Below are positions 16,357-27,409 of a DNA stretch of 64,000 nucleotides, in pieces (position 1 is the first letter of the stretch; each line of letters opens with the position of its first letter). The translations under genes were made by a program, and so were the position numbers. Source of the stretch: Methylotenera sp. (lineage in GTDB: Bacteria; Pseudomonadota; Gammaproteobacteria; Burkholderiales; Methylophilaceae). The stretch spans positions 62,001-126,000 of the forward strand of contig JAUSAG010000042.1 in assembly GCA_030652995.1 (NCBI GenBank), written 5' to 3'. The notes under the pieces were generated by a model. The model was given only the letters and a program-made list of their open reading frames with translations. It searched no databases and was not told the DNA's origin.

Positions 16357-19300
16357 CTAGTCGCGATTTAAAGCACGATTGGTTTCTGGCTGATTGCCAG
16401 CAAACAAGTTTTCGTCAAACTTAAAGCGCAATCTCACGTAAAAACCGCCTGCAGTGTAATCTGACCCTGAAAGGTCTCGATCACTAAAGCCAGACCAGTT
16501 GTACCCAGCAGAGGCCCATAAGTTGGTCTGCAATTGATAGCCAGCCTCTAGGCCTGCTGCCCATTGTTTTGCACTGCCTTGCGGGCTGTAAAGGACACTG
16601 CCTAACATGCCTACATCCCACTTCTCGTTAATGTCATATACTGCTCGACCGCCTAACAAATAGGCGCTATAGCGTTGGTCTGTTGGGAGGGTGTAGTCTG
16701 TTGTTGATTTGGCCGCACCTCGTCCTGTAATCCACCAAGGCCTGCTTGGGTGGTAGTCCATGTGGGCAGATACGATATGCGTACGGTAGTTGTCTCCTGT
16801 ATCTTGCGCTTTATCACGCGCCATTTTGTATTCATAGCGTGCAAGTCCATTGACTTTGTTGTGGTCAACAGGACGCCATGCGGCCCCTAGCTGGAAGCGA
16901 TCTTGAATGGTATTGCCCACAGAAGCACCTGTGGCATTGTCGCGATTGTCGGTATAGAGTAGGTAATTACGTGTGAGTAATGTCCAGTCACGATCAAGCT
17001 TACGCGCTAATGCAAGGGTATTGAGCCATTGATCTTGTGATTGATTACCTGATGCAGATTGATCATCAAATAAGCGGCGATATTCTAGTCGACTAGAAAG
17101 CTTCCATAGCGGATTGGCGGTGTAGTCCATCCCTCCCGTCAGCGCTAAGGCATCACGCGCGCTGCCTCTGAGAATGCGTAAGTACTCAACGCCTGTATTA
17201 GCGACCAAGCCTTCTGAGACATGCCAGGTATTGCGCACACCGTTAGCAAGTTGCATATCTCGGATGTTCGCTTGCTGACCAGATAAGGCGTCACGCAAAC
17301 GATATTCACTAAAGAGACTGCCGCCTTCCATATAGCTGGTGTCAATCCCTGCACTAAAACTGGTGCTGCGGTCGCCGCCATTGACAGAATAAGCAGAGGC
17401 TAGTCCTGTTTGTGTTTCAGCTCGCGCGTAAAGCTTGGTGCGCTCTGCAATTTGGTATTGTGTCCCTAGCAATAAACGTTTTTGATCTTGCTCTCCACGC
17501 TCAACTAGGCCGTCTAATCCCAATTTTTCTGTGGCTTGGTAGTGCGCACTGACGCCAACAGTGTTTGCATTTAAGGTTTGTGAGGCAGCCAAGCCTGTAC
17601 TGGCAATGCCTGTTGATGCTAAGCCATTTTGATCAACGCCTAAGCCATAAAAGCCGCCAGTCTGACCCAATGCGCCACCGAGCGGGGCGCTGTTACTGCC
17701 GATGAGCGCGCCTGTCGGCATGGCGGTATCTTCACGGATATGGCGCGCAAATATATCCAATTTTAACTTGTCATTCACTTTAGCGGTAAGCCCTAGCTTT
17801 TCACCAGTACGTGAAGCCTCTACTAAACGGTCTTCACTGCGAATCGCTTCACCAAACACACTAAAGGTATCGTTCAGCACAATGCGGCCACGCGCGCCCG
17901 CCTCACCTTTGCCTCGGGTATAGCCTGAAGCGTTGTTATCAAAATCATCATCTGACTTTGCCCACCATGCCTTAGCATCCCATGGCTTAAGTGCGTCTTT
18001 CCCACTTTGACTCACTATTTCCAAACGATAGGCATTGCCACTGTCTTTTTGACGCAATTCACCAGCTTGCCCTGTAGGAGTTGCAAACAAATTAGCCCCA
18101 TTTTGGTATTGTGTTGAGATTGAGCGTGCAACCTCGGCAACGAGCATTGTATCTTCACCTAATTTAATGCCTGTATTCAGGCTATTTAAGCGGTAAGGTG
18201 AAAGTGGATTACGATCTTCAACCCACGATCCACCCACTTCTAGATTGTCAGTCAATTTAATTTGACCATCCAAACCACTCACCCAAAACTCCGGTCCACC
18301 CTGATCGACTTCATAGGTAATGCGTAATGATTGCGGGTCACCTTGAGGCGTCAGCGCCATGAGTGGTGTTTTCAGCAAAATACGTCCACTAAATGGCTCA
18401 AACACGTAATCTTCAAAGCGCGCTAGTGTTTTAACCTCTTTAATCAGATTAATTTGGTTTTTATCACGAATGACAATTTCAATTTTTTCAGAATTCTCAA
18501 GTGCAGAATTGTTTTTTACTGCAAATGGCCCAGAAGTCCCATTGCCTGGATATTCTTCAATCACCTGTTTTAGGCTGTCTCGCAACGCAAAGGCGTTACC
18601 CATCACGTTGCCTTTTTCATAATGACCGCGCACCCCTGTCGCCGTTCGGTTATATTGCCCAAGGTTGCGCAACTGTAGCCGCGCCACACTGCCACCACCG
18701 GTTTGCTGACTAAAGCCATTGCCTGTTGCAAAATCGCCATAAAGAATATAGCTTTTGTCTTTGTCTACTCGTACATATAAGCGCTCGCTAGACCGTGCGT
18801 CAAAACCATGAATCGAACTATCGCCATACACTGGATAAAACTCATCTGGGCGAACGTCACGTAATAAGCGTGTACGCGTTGCTTTATCAGAGTCATAAGC
18901 TGCCGTTAATAATGCATCGCCTTTGATTTTTCCTTTGATAAAGAAAGCCGTACGCATGGCAGCGTTGGCCTTGCCATTGCTAAACTGACGGCTCCAACGG
19001 TTGATTTCCTGCTCAAATCCGTCATTCTGACGCGTAGGAGAAAGCGAACCAGCAGAGATATGGCGCTTACTGATAATCCCTTCCACCAAACCTGCAGCAA
19101 CCATTTCTCGCAATTCAGGCAAAAAGCTAATGGATCCAGCAGCAGTCACGCCACCAGCCGTAATCCGCACTTCTACATCTTTAGGTTCTGAAGGCGCTAA
19201 AAGCTTAAATGTTGCCACACCATTTTCCACTTTAATCTGCGTGCCTGGCGTTACTTTATCTAAGTCTAAACCTTCTGGGCCTAATTCATCCGTTTTAGCA

Positions 19301-19818
19301 TTTGGCAACAACAACCGTCCACCATTCACCTCAACCGTGATGTAAGCTACACCAGCGAGTGGTTGTGCATTTTTATCAAACAGCTTGACCGTGAGCTCAG
19401 TTGCACTTTGTCCATCTGCTGGCAACCCATCTTTATCAACTTCTACTGCAATTTTTCCAACAACTGCATTAGCCGCATAATCAATGCGGCCATTTTGGCT
19501 TTTATCCGCGTAAACATCCAATGGCGCTTGGCTTGTTGCATTGGTTTTTGGCGTTTGATAATCTAGCTGACTTGCAATATCACCACTAGCGCTTGATTTA
19601 ACTACACCATCGTAACGGTAACCATCTGCTTGAGCCAAACCCGTCCCACACATCGCGGCAGCTACCGCAATGGTTATCGCACGCAGGCGCAACGGTTGTG
19701 TCATTTGTTTTAGTATCTTCTGATCTTGCTGTTGGGCAACAACCATTTTTTGATCATTCAGATTCATCTCTTTTATTCCTGACGAATTGCGTAAGGAGAA
19801 TGTGCGATTAGTTAGCAT
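16357..19818 (-). CDS. Large outer-membrane beta-barrel protein with an Ig-like domain
   Basis: A 1153-residue exported protein. The start at 19818 is supported by GGAGGG six bases upstream and overlaps the stop of the giant-protein gene, so translation is coupled. A polar extension of about 45 residues precedes the signal peptide (…AAAMCGTGLAQA). Residues about 105-230 resemble a bacterial Ig/invasin domain (KIAVEVDKDGLPADGQSA, VENGVATFKLLAP). A middle region follows with YGDSSIHGF and YILYGDFATGNGFSQ. About 600 C-terminal residues of alternating amphipathic strands end in GGFYVRLRFKFDENLF, a typical last barrel strand. I infer an outer-membrane pore or anchor dedicated to the 2533-residue partner. 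No named family is recognised. Confidence 0.78.
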   Translation of the reverse strand: MLTNRTFSLRNSSGIKEMNLNDQKMVVAQQQDQKILKQMTQPLRLRAITIAVAAAMCGTGLAQADGYRYDGVVKSSASGDIASQLDYQTPKTNATSQAPLDVYADKSQNGRIDYAANAVVGKIAVEVDKDGLPADGQSATELTVKLFDKNAQPLAGVAYITVEVNGGRLLLPNAKTDELGPEGLDLDKVTPGTQIKVENGVATFKLLAPSEPKDVEVRITAGGVTAAGSISFLPELREMVAAGLVEGIISKRHISAGSLSPTRQNDGFEQEINRWSRQFSNGKANAAMRTAFFIKGKIKGDALLTAAYDSDKATRTRLLRDVRPDEFYPVYGDSSIHGFDARSSERLYVRVDKDKSYILYGDFATGNGFSQQTGGGSVARLQLRNLGQYNRTATGVRGHYEKGNVMGNAFALRDSLKQVIEEYPGNGTSGPFAVKNNSALENSEKIEIVIRDKNQINLIKEVKTLARFEDYVFEPFSGRILLKTPLMALTPQGDPQSLRITYEVDQGGPEFWVSGLDGQIKLTDNLEVGGSWVEDRNPLSPYRLNSLNTGIKLGEDTMLVAEVARSISTQYQNGANLFATPTGQAGELRQKDSGNAYRLEIVSQSGKDALKPWDAKAWWAKSDDDFDNNASGYTRGKGEAGARGRIVLNDTFSVFGEAIRSEDRLVEASRTGEKLGLTAKVNDKLKLDIFARHIREDTAMPTGALIGSNSAPLGGALGQTGGFYGLGVDQNGLASTGIASTGLAASQTLNANTVGVSAHYQATEKLGLDGLVERGEQDQKRLLLGTQYQIAERTKLYARAETQTGLASAYSVNGGDRSTSFSAGIDTSYMEGGSLFSEYRLRDALSGQQANIRDMQLANGVRNTWHVSEGLVANTGVEYLRILRGSARDALALTGGMDYTANPLWKLSSRLEYRRLFDDQSASGNQSQDQWLNTLALARKLDRDWTLLTRNYLLYTDNRDNATGASVGNTIQDRFQLGAAWRPVDHNKVNGLARYEYKMARDKAQDTGDNYRTHIVSAHMDYHPSRPWWITGRGAAKSTTDYTLPTDQRYSAYLLGGRAVYDINEKWDVGMLGSVLYSPQGSAKQWAAGLEAGYQLQTNLWASAGYNWSGFSDRDLSGSDYTAGGFYVRLRFKFDENLFAGNQPETNRALNRD

Positions 19819-22800
19819 GTTCGCCCTCCTTCACATCCCGCAAGTAATTGCCGCGTGAGTTGCCGCTTGCATCAGGCAAGCTACTGACTGGCTGATTGTT
19901 CACAGTCTCCGTGACGGTGGCATCTCCCCCGCCTCCCCGTGGCTTAACGATCGGCTGATTAGCACTATCCGTACCTTGCTGAGGGTAATTTGGAGATTTA
20001 CCCTCAAATTTAAGTGCGGGGCCGTTTTTACGCTCTGTTTCAGGCGCACGCACTTCACCTTGACCACGACGCGCTTTCACTTGCTCCAACACGGTATTTG
20101 AACAACTACCTTCCGCAAAGTCTCCGCGGATAAGCTCGCCATTTTTAACATCAAGGAACAAGCTGTTTGCGTCGCCTGCATTACGGTTGCTGGTCGTGGT
20201 TAAACGGCTACCGCGCGGCAAGGTCGCATTGTCAGCTTTGAGAACATGTGTACGTGGGCTGATACCGCAATAACTGTATTTGCCTTCTACATCGGTAATA
20301 AAGTACGTACCATCTTCCATATAGAGGCGTACACCTGGCACGCCGAGCTCTTCTGGGTCTTGAATGTGGTTGTTGTTACAATCCACAAACACTTTCCCTG
20401 CAACACATGCATCATTGGTAAACACACCACCAGTGACTTTTACGCGAAATTGCGCAGTATTAGACACTCCGCCACCTATTGCATGTGCATACACACGATT
20501 GATACCATCTCCCTGCATTGCGCCCACACCAACACGCACTTTATAAGTGACGGTGACAGTGTCTGCCGCATTCATTGTACCTATTACAAATGTAAGTTGT
20601 GGGCCAAGGTTGCCTACAGGTAATGGATTAGCTAATGCTATAGTAGTTGCTACCGCACCTTTAGCGATAGTAGCCGTGCCTGGGATGTATTTAAAACCAG
20701 CAGGTAAATTGTCGACTAATTGCGCACTTGCTAACACACCGTTACTCAGCTTGGCTTTAATCGTATACATCACCGTATCACCAATCTCAGCAATCGATTT
20801 ATTCCCTATTTTGCTGACAAATATGGTCGGCGTTACTGCAGGGTCTAGCGGGATATGGTTGTTGACAATATCCCCCGTACTCGTTGCTGGCAATCCACTT
20901 AGCACAATCTGGAAGTTAAAACTATACTGGGTAGACTGTGCGCCAGTAGGCGCAGTCGCTTGCGCTTGAATAAGATTAATCGCACCAAGATTTAATGCTG
21001 GCAATCCACCAGGTAAAGCCACCCCTCCCTGTAAAGCATTGGGAGGCAAATAACCGGCCGCTGGGATGACATTAATGGTGTAGTTTGCCGTGCCTGGACA
21101 AGCAGGAACAACTACCGGTGCTGGATTGATTAACAAATACTCATAATAGCCATCAGGACCTGTAATTTGTGGATTAACGCCAGCCACTAAACACAACGGA
21201 TTGACTGGGTTGCCATTCGACAGTAAGGTCACTGTTGCTCCTTGAATGGGGTTGCGCGTCACCGCATCGTAAACAACCCCATTAGGATCTAAAGGCAATG
21301 ATTGATGCACTAAATTAGTGCCCGCAATTAATGTAACGTTTAGCTTGCCACCTGTAGCATCTATTGTAGATGTACCACTTGCCGTTGTTGTACTTGTGCC
21401 TAATGTAGTGCCTGTCATGTTGTGGTTATACGTAGGCACGCCAAGAATAATGTTGCTTGTTGCAGGATCTCGGAAACGCACACTATAAGGAACGCCAGGC
21501 GTCAACCCATTCACGCTATAAGCACCGTTTACATCTGTAAACGTGTTTTTAACAACCACTCCTGATGCGTTTAGCACCTCTACTACGAAATTAGGAACAC
21601 CAGGCTCACCACCAGTTAGTGCACGATCATGATTCAGATCTCGCCAAACAATCCCACTAAGCGAGGCAACTTGAGCCAATCCAAAGTTTACATTGGTCAA
21701 ACTAGATGTTAATACTTGGGCAACTTGCGTACTATCTGGCACATCTGGCGTTTCTACTGCGCCCCCTGTGCTCTCACCTGTTTTTACCCAAGCGCTTGGT
21801 AAGTTAATCACTGGCGGGGCTGAGCCTATGGTCACAGTGCTGGTGGTCACTAATGCTTGATAGTTGGTATTAGGGGATATAGGCAAACTATACGCACCAG
21901 TGGCTGCATTTACAGGCTGACTGGCAATAACCACCGTACCCGCAGCATTCGTTAATACCACATTGATACCCGCAAATGCAGCATCGCCAGTTTCAGCACC
22001 TTCCTTAAGTTTATTGCCATTGATATCACTAAAGACAAAACCACTTAGATTTAATTGTGTGAATGGAAGTAGCACGTGGCCTGGGGTGGGCGATTCTTTG
22101 TCTGCAGCATCTATCGCAATATAAGGAATATCGACGGTAACCGCTCCATCCACTGTGTCTATACGCATGCCAGCTAGTTGCGCTACCGTCACGGTCACAC
22201 CCGTTCCAGGGAAAGTGCCTGCGGTGTAAGTAGTAACGTTAATGGTGATGCTGGTGACGTTACTAGGGAATGCCGTGACTTTGATTTGTGTAACGGCTGT
22301 CGCATCAGTGGCATTGCTGCCTGTCGCAGTCGTTGGTAGTGTGCCAACAAATGCGCCTGCATTTACGGGTAATGTCACCGTGCCGCCTGGGTTAACTTGG
22401 CTGGCATATGTGGCAGTACCCGCTGTCGGCGGTTGTTCAATCCCGAAGTTACGGTCAGTCACATTGGTGGCGCCGATAGTAAAGGCGGCAGAAATACCAT
22501 CTGGCGTGCCGTCGCTGCCTGCGCCTGCACCGTTGCTTTCTCCGGTACTCACCCAGCCAGCTGGTAAGCTGCTGCTTGCGAGCGTGCCTGTGAGGCCGGC
22601 GGTGTTACTGAGCAGAATGCGATAGCCGCTACCTGCAGGGACGTTGCCCATGCTGTAAGCGCCATTGACCGCAATCAGGCTGCTGGCGACAATGGTGTTG
22701 CTGCCATCAATCAGGTAAGCCGTCAGCGTGCCGCTGCCCGCGTTGGTGCCCGTACCATCATTGACGAGGTTGTCTGTCAAACCATTGGTATCGTTATAAA

Positions 22801-25800
22801 CGCTACCGCTGACGGAAACCCCGGCAAACGGTAGGTTCACCGCGCCAGCCGCAGCCGACACCTTACCTGCCGCATCAATGGCAACATAAGGAATGCTGGC
22901 CGTGATCAAGCCATCGACTGGGTCGAGCAGCATGCCAGCAAGCTGCGCCACAGTAACGGTGACACCGCCCACTGGGAAGGTACCAGAGGTATAGCTCACA
23001 CCATTAATCGTGATACTGGTGGTGTTACTTGGAAATGCCGTAATCTTGATGTGTGTGACCGTCGCATCGGGGTCGCTAGCATTGCCGCCCGTCACGCCTA
23101 CGGGCAATGTGCCCACAAACGCGCCCGCCCCGACCGCAACGGTATTGGTACCCGTTGGGTTGGGTTGGCTAACATATGTGGCAGTGCCGGTAGTCGGCGG
23201 TTGTTCAATACCAAAGTTGATGTTCACAATATCGGCCGCGCCGTTGATGTCAAAGTTGGCGGATAAACCGTCGGCGATATTAGCGCCTAGTTCTGTATGC
23301 GCAGTGGTGCTATCGCCATTCACTTCACCCGTGTTGACCCAGCCTGCTGGTAAGCTGGCGATAGGCGCTGTCGCGTTAATGCTCGCCGCTGTACCTGCCG
23401 TGTTGCTAAGCACCACATGGTAGCCCGTGGCGATTGGCACATGGGTAAAGCCATAACTGCCATTCGCAGCCACATCACTGTAGTTCACCACTTTATTGAG
23501 GTTGTTGACCAGATAAGCCGTCAATGTGCCGCCAGCCACCGCTTGCGTGCCTGGGCCATTGACAAAGTTGTCGCCCAGTAGACCGTTGGTGTCGTTGTAA
23601 ACGTTGCCGCTCACAATCACACCTGGGTGCGTGGCGGTAAAGGCCACAGTGCCGCTGTTGTTGGTATTTGGCAATTCAACTTGTGGGCCAGTCATGGCCG
23701 TGTTGGCAGTGTTCGTCACCACGGTACCTGTGGGGACAGCGGCACCCAGCAGTACCGTAATCGTGATTGGTCCGCCAACGGTGGCGCCTACCCCTAGCGG
23801 CAGTGCGCCAGTGTAGGTACAACTAATGGTAGATGGCGCGGTGCTGGCAGAGCAATCCCAATTGGTGCCGCTCACATCCGCTGGACCACTAATGCTGATG
23901 TTGCCGCCTGTTAGGGTGTCGGTCATTTTAATGACGGTGCCTGCAATGGCCTCGATAGGCCCGACATTGGTGCCAGTGTTGTTCTTCACGGTGATGGTGT
24001 ACACCGAGGTGCTGCCGGATAGACCTGTAGTAGGAAGTACGGTTTTAGTCAGGATCAAATCTGGCGCGGTAATTTTAGTGCTGACCACATTGGAGGTCGG
24101 ATTGTGCGCCAGCAAAGTATTGGAGTCGCCAGTAAAGTCATTGGCGAACAGGTCGCCTGGGTTACCACCTGTGGTGGTGACCTGTGCAATCAAGCTATAG
24201 GTATCACCTGCCGTGAGTTTATCCAGATTGGCATCACCATTGTTATGATGCGGGATGACTAAAAAGGCCGTGGCATCGGCGATGGTGGCTGGGCAGTTGG
24301 CAGTGCCGAATTGTGCGACCGTACACCAGTTGGTGCTGCCGGCGCCGTTGCTGCCCAAACCGGTGAGGATATGAGTAGCACTGCTGGAATCACGCGAGAT
24401 ATTGGCAGGTGCGTTGCTGGTGTAAAGGATTTGCGCATTGGCATCGCCCATTGTGGCAAAGCCGCCAGCGACTGGTAGCGCAAGGGGTGCGCTGAATTTA
24501 ATAGTGCCGGTATAGGCAGAAGCAGGTACACGACCATCGCCTACATAAGGCAGGACGTCTAAAATTCTGGCATTGCTGAGGTCATTGCCAATAGCACCAT
24601 AATTATAGGTGTAGCTAAAGCTGCCGTTCAATGGGAGCAGGCTCTTGCTGACTTGCTTGCTGAGGAGCAGGCCAGGGGTGGCGCTGACATTCAGTAGCCA
24701 GTTGCTAAAGCTGCAATTCTGTCCGCTGACACACTGAAAGCCATTGACCATGTTGTAAACCGCATCTTGCTTGTTATTCCCAGTGGAATCGGCAAATGAG
24801 GTGTTATTAAGCACAGTGGCGGAGGGGGCGGCAACAGCCACCGTGGTGTTGAATTTGATGACGGGCAAGTTACCTGCCGCATTACCAATTGTGGCTTTAG
24901 CTACCGCTTGATTGGTCAAGGTCCAATGGCAAGCCGTGACGCCACCCGTCAGCGGTTGAGTGGGGAACAGTGCCACTGGCAAGCCGCTCACCGCACAGGT
25001 CGGGTCAGGCAGTGCCGCGCCACCCATGGTGCTGCTACCCGCCACATAGCTGACGTAGTTGGGCAGCACGTCCCACACATCTATCGTGGTGGTGTGGGCA
25101 TTGGTGCTGGTGGTGGCATTGACCGTCAGGGCGTAAGTAATGGTATTGCCGACTCCAACCAAGGAACCTGCCGCAGGGTGACTGGAGGAGGTTTTACTGA
25201 TTTGGATGTATTCGTTTGAAACGATCTTAAGTGCCTCAGAGATCCGAGGCACAGGCGTCGCAAAACGGGCTGTGTTGGTTTGCCACATGGCCTGATTTGG
25301 CGCAATAGCATTAGCGGTGCTGGCCCCTGCAGTGAACGCGCCGCCAGGGGCGTTGTCGGTCCCGCTATAACTGTACGTGGCATTCACTTGCAAGGGTATC
25401 AGCAGCGCCATATTATCAGCTGGCCCCGGGAACGTCGTGTAGTCGGCGCGAACACGCGAGACTTCTTTCAGGGTATGGCCTGCGCTCAGCAAGCTGGCAA
25501 CCGATGGGTACCAGGTGATGCTGGGGTCAGCACAGTCTGAATCGGATTGTGCAGAACCAGTAGTAGCAGGATAGCTGTATTCACTGGCCACCGTGTTAAA
25601 GCTGCTCCAAGTGCCACCAGCCGAGCCAGCGCCGCCTATGCCCAAGCTGTAAACATAGTTGACAGGGGGACCACTAAATGTTCGCATCGCAACGCCCGTT
25701 AGCGGGTCTTTTACAAAGCCGGCGTTACTGGTATAACTGTTTGAAGTGATATCAAAAAAAGTAAAGCGGGCATTGTCGATTTTATCGCAGATATAACCCG

Positions 25801-27409
25801 CCCCTAGCGAACCAAGATCGGTGTTGAAAACACGGACTGATGCCGACAATACTTGCCCTGGTGATGCTTGGTTAACCCTGCCATCGGCACTCACAGGGTC
25901 AGCCTGCGCTACATCCAAACCAAATGGGTTATTTGCGAGAAATGGGTTGTAAGACTTGGACATAAACGCCGAGCCAACGTTATATACCGCCGTTCGGACG
26001 GCTTGGTTATCGGCCAAGGTTGGTTCTGTATTGGCTTGCCCAGTGACCGAGGTGCCAGCCAAGGTGGCTCTATTCGTCAAATCCTGCGTGCTAGGTGCTG
26101 GTGGCATTGGTGGCATATCCGTCAGCGGTGCCCACAGCACCACGGCCTTGCTCGCCACCCACCATTGGTTGGTTGAGTCATTTTGATTGATAGGATTGAC
26201 CAGCGTTGCAGCAATTGCGGCATATCCCATTTTGGTTGGATAGAAATTCAGTGAAAAGTCGGTGTTATTCAGCGTCAGTGTGGCGGTTTTAGTGGTGTTA
26301 TTAAACGCGGTCTGATCACAGGTACCGCCACGCGCCACTACCCAATTCACCGTGCTGTTAGGGGTCATGCCATAATCCCCAACAATGGCGTAGGCGTTAT
26401 CGATATTGGCGTTAGCAGCACGCCAATCAGCGCAGCCGTTCTGCCCAGCGGCCGAGTAGTCAAGCACCAGATAACCTGGTGAGTTGATACTCCAGGTCAG
26501 CAAGCGGCTATTAGGGAATTTACCCGCGCTACTAAAGTCTTCGCTAATGGTGTAAGCGCCGTTAAGCGCCTCCAGCCCTTTGCGCGAGCCTTGTGCAAAA
26601 ACCCCTAAGTTATAGGAAATAACATAACCGTTCTCACCCGCTGGGCCTGAGCCTGGCACGAATTGTGGCGGGGGGTACGTATTCTTAGCCAAATTCCAGC
26701 GCGGTGCCGCTGATACCGTCAGATTCGACATGCCAAAGTAGGTGGCGCCATCGTTCTCTACCGTCAGCGCACTGGTGGCAGGATTGGTTAAGGATTTGTA
26801 TGTCACCGTGGGTGCGGCGACTGTGGCGCCATTAGGCGCAGAGCCAGCAACGCGCATCATGAAGTCTTGTGTGGCGCCGCTGGTTGGGCTGGGTTGTACG
26901 CAAACTAGGGTTTGACCGTCAGCAGAAACACCTGAGGTGGTGCCAGCGGCAATCTGCGCCGCACTCAGCGCGGTTGCGCTGATGTTTTGGCAGCCGCCTG
27001 CGCCTGTGGGTAAATCAAGGGCGCTAAAGTAGGCAATCTGCGGTGCAGCTGGGCCGACATAACTACCTGGCAGGGTGCTGGCACCCATGGTTAAGGTGAG
27101 CACGCCGCCAGTGTCTTGCGGGCTGATGGTGTAGCCCACGCGGTAGGCAGCGGTGTCGTGCGTACGAATAATATTATCAGTCGCGCTGGCATCATGCCCT
27201 GCGCCGCTGCCATCAAACGGTGCGGTGCCGGAGAACAGCATACCGCCCACCAGTTTCGTCACTGCGGCCTGGGCGGTGACTGAGCCCATTAGCACCATGG
27301 CTGGCAACACGACAGCAAGCAACAGTCGCGTGAATCGCGATTGATGGTTTTGCGGGCGAACTAAATTAACATTTGAGTTAGTACATAACGATGATCGTGA
27401 AACAAGCAT
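19808..27409 (-). CDS. Giant exported repeat protein with DUF11-like and SdrD-B-like domains
   Basis: A 2533-residue protein with a 28-residue polar extension, a signal peptide (LLLAVVLPAMVLMGSVTAQAA) and no transmembrane helix. It contains DUF11-type modules (for example ISKTSSSHPAAGSLVGVGNTI and LTKTVLPTTGLSGSTSVYTITV). At least five SdrD-B-like modules begin near residues 1260, 1530, 1786, 1918 and 2338, with signatures SGNVYNDTNG, SGSVYNDTNG, SGFVFSDING, SGIVWRDLNHD and GKVFVDCNNN. Two large units of about 255 residues are repeated in tandem (DNA period about 766 bp near 22175 and 22941). The tail is charged and Gly-rich. It is followed by the overlapping barrel gene. I infer a long surface stalk or adhesin exported through or anchored by that barrel. 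GC content is higher than in the neighbours. Confidence 0.82.
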   Translation of the reverse strand: MLVSRSSLCTNSNVNLVRPQNHQSRFTRLLLAVVLPAMVLMGSVTAQAAVTKLVGGMLFSGTAPFDGSGAGHDASATDNIIRTHDTAAYRVGYTISPQDTGGVLTLTMGASTLPGSYVGPAAPQIAYFSALDLPTGAGGCQNISATALSAAQIAAGTTSGVSADGQTLVCVQPSPTSGATQDFMMRVAGSAPNGATVAAPTVTYKSLTNPATSALTVENDGATYFGMSNLTVSAAPRWNLAKNTYPPPQFVPGSGPAGENGYVISYNLGVFAQGSRKGLEALNGAYTISEDFSSAGKFPNSRLLTWSINSPGYLVLDYSAAGQNGCADWRAANANIDNAYAIVGDYGMTPNSTVNWVVARGGTCDQTAFNNTTKTATLTLNNTDFSLNFYPTKMGYAAIAATLVNPINQNDSTNQWWVASKAVVLWAPLTDMPPMPPAPSTQDLTNRATLAGTSVTGQANTEPTLADNQAVRTAVYNVGSAFMSKSYNPFLANNPFGLDVAQADPVSADGRVNQASPGQVLSASVRVFNTDLGSLGAGYICDKIDNARFTFFDITSNSYTSNAGFVKDPLTGVAMRTFSGPPVNYVYSLGIGGAGSAGGTWSSFNTVASEYSYPATTGSAQSDSDCADPSITWYPSVASLLSAGHTLKEVSRVRADYTTFPGPADNMALLIPLQVNATYSYSGTDNAPGGAFTAGASTANAIAPNQAMWQTNTARFATPVPRISEALKIVSNEYIQISKTSSSHPAAGSLVGVGNTITYALTVNATTSTNAHTTTIDVWDVLPNYVSYVAGSSTMGGAALPDPTCAVSGLPVALFPTQPLTGGVTACHWTLTNQAVAKATIGNAAGNLPVIKFNTTVAVAAPSATVLNNTSFADSTGNNKQDAVYNMVNGFQCVSGQNCSFSNWLLNVSATPGLLLSKQVSKSLLPLNGSFSYTYNYGAIGNDLSNARILDVLPYVGDGRVPASAYTGTIKFSAPLALPVAGGFATMGDANAQILYTSNAPANISRDSSSATHILTGLGSNGAGSTNWCTVAQFGTANCPATIADATAFLVIPHHNNGDANLDKLTAGDTYSLIAQVTTTGGNPGDLFANDFTGDSNTLLAHNPTSNVVSTKITAPDLILTKTVLPTTGLSGSTSVYTITVKNNTGTNVGPIEAIAGTVIKMTDTLTGGNISISGPADVSGTNWDCSASTAPSTISCTYTGALPLGVGATVGGPITITVLLGAAVPTGTVVTNTANTAMTGPQVELPNTNNSGTVAFTATHPGVIVSGNVYNDTNGLLGDNFVNGPGTQAVAGGTLTAYLVNNLNKVVNYSDVAANGSYGFTHVPIATGYHVVLSNTAGTAASINATAPIASLPAGWVNTGEVNGDSTTAHTELGANIADGLSANFDINGAADIVNINFGIEQPPTTGTATYVSQPNPTGTNTVAVGAGAFVGTLPVGVTGGNASDPDATVTHIKITAFPSNTTSITINGVSYTSGTFPVGGVTVTVAQLAGMLLDPVDGLITASIPYVAIDAAGKVSAAAGAVNLPFAGVSVSGSVYNDTNGLTDNLVNDGTGTNAGSGTLTAYLIDGSNTIVASSLIAVNGAYSMGNVPAGSGYRILLSNTAGLTGTLASSSLPAGWVSTGESNGAGAGSDGTPDGISAAFTIGATNVTDRNFGIEQPPTAGTATYASQVNPGGTVTLPVNAGAFVGTLPTTATGSNATDATAVTQIKVTAFPSNVTSITINVTTYTAGTFPGTGVTVTVAQLAGMRIDTVDGAVTVDIPYIAIDAADKESPTPGHVLLPFTQLNLSGFVFSDINGNKLKEGAETGDAAFAGINVVLTNAAGTVVIASQPVNAATGAYSLPISPNTNYQALVTTSTVTIGSAPPVINLPSAWVKTGESTGGAVETPDVPDSTQVAQVLTSSLTNVNFGLAQVASLSGIVWRDLNHDRALTGGEPGVPNFVVEVLNASGVVVKNTFTDVNGAYSVNGLTPGVPYSVRFRDPATSNIILGVPTYNHNMTGTTLGTSTTTASGTSTIDATGGKLNVTLIAGTNLVHQSLPLDPNGVVYDAVTRNPIQGATVTLLSNGNPVNPLCLVAGVNPQITGPDGYYEYLLINPAPVVVPACPGTANYTINVIPAAGYLPPNALQGGVALPGGLPALNLGAINLIQAQATAPTGAQSTQYSFNFQIVLSGLPATSTGDIVNNHIPLDPAVTPTIFVSKIGNKSIAEIGDTVMYTIKAKLSNGVLASAQLVDNLPAGFKYIPGTATIAKGAVATTIALANPLPVGNLGPQLTFVIGTMNAADTVTVTYKVRVGVGAMQGDGINRVYAHAIGGGVSNTAQFRVKVTGGVFTNDACVAGKVFVDCNNNHIQDPEELGVPGVRLYMEDGTYFITDVEGKYSYCGISPRTHVLKADNATLPRGSRLTTTSNRNAGDANSLFLDVKNGELIRGDFAEGSCSNTVLEQVKARRGQGEVRAPETERKNGPALKFEGKSPNYPQQGTDSANQPIVKPRGGGGDATVTETVNNQPVSSLPDASGNSRGNYLRDVKEGEHAN

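Noticed and set aside
19808..27409. Many plus-strand frames opposite the giant gene
   Set aside because: They arise from the GC-rich repetitive codons of the real gene and repeat with the same period.
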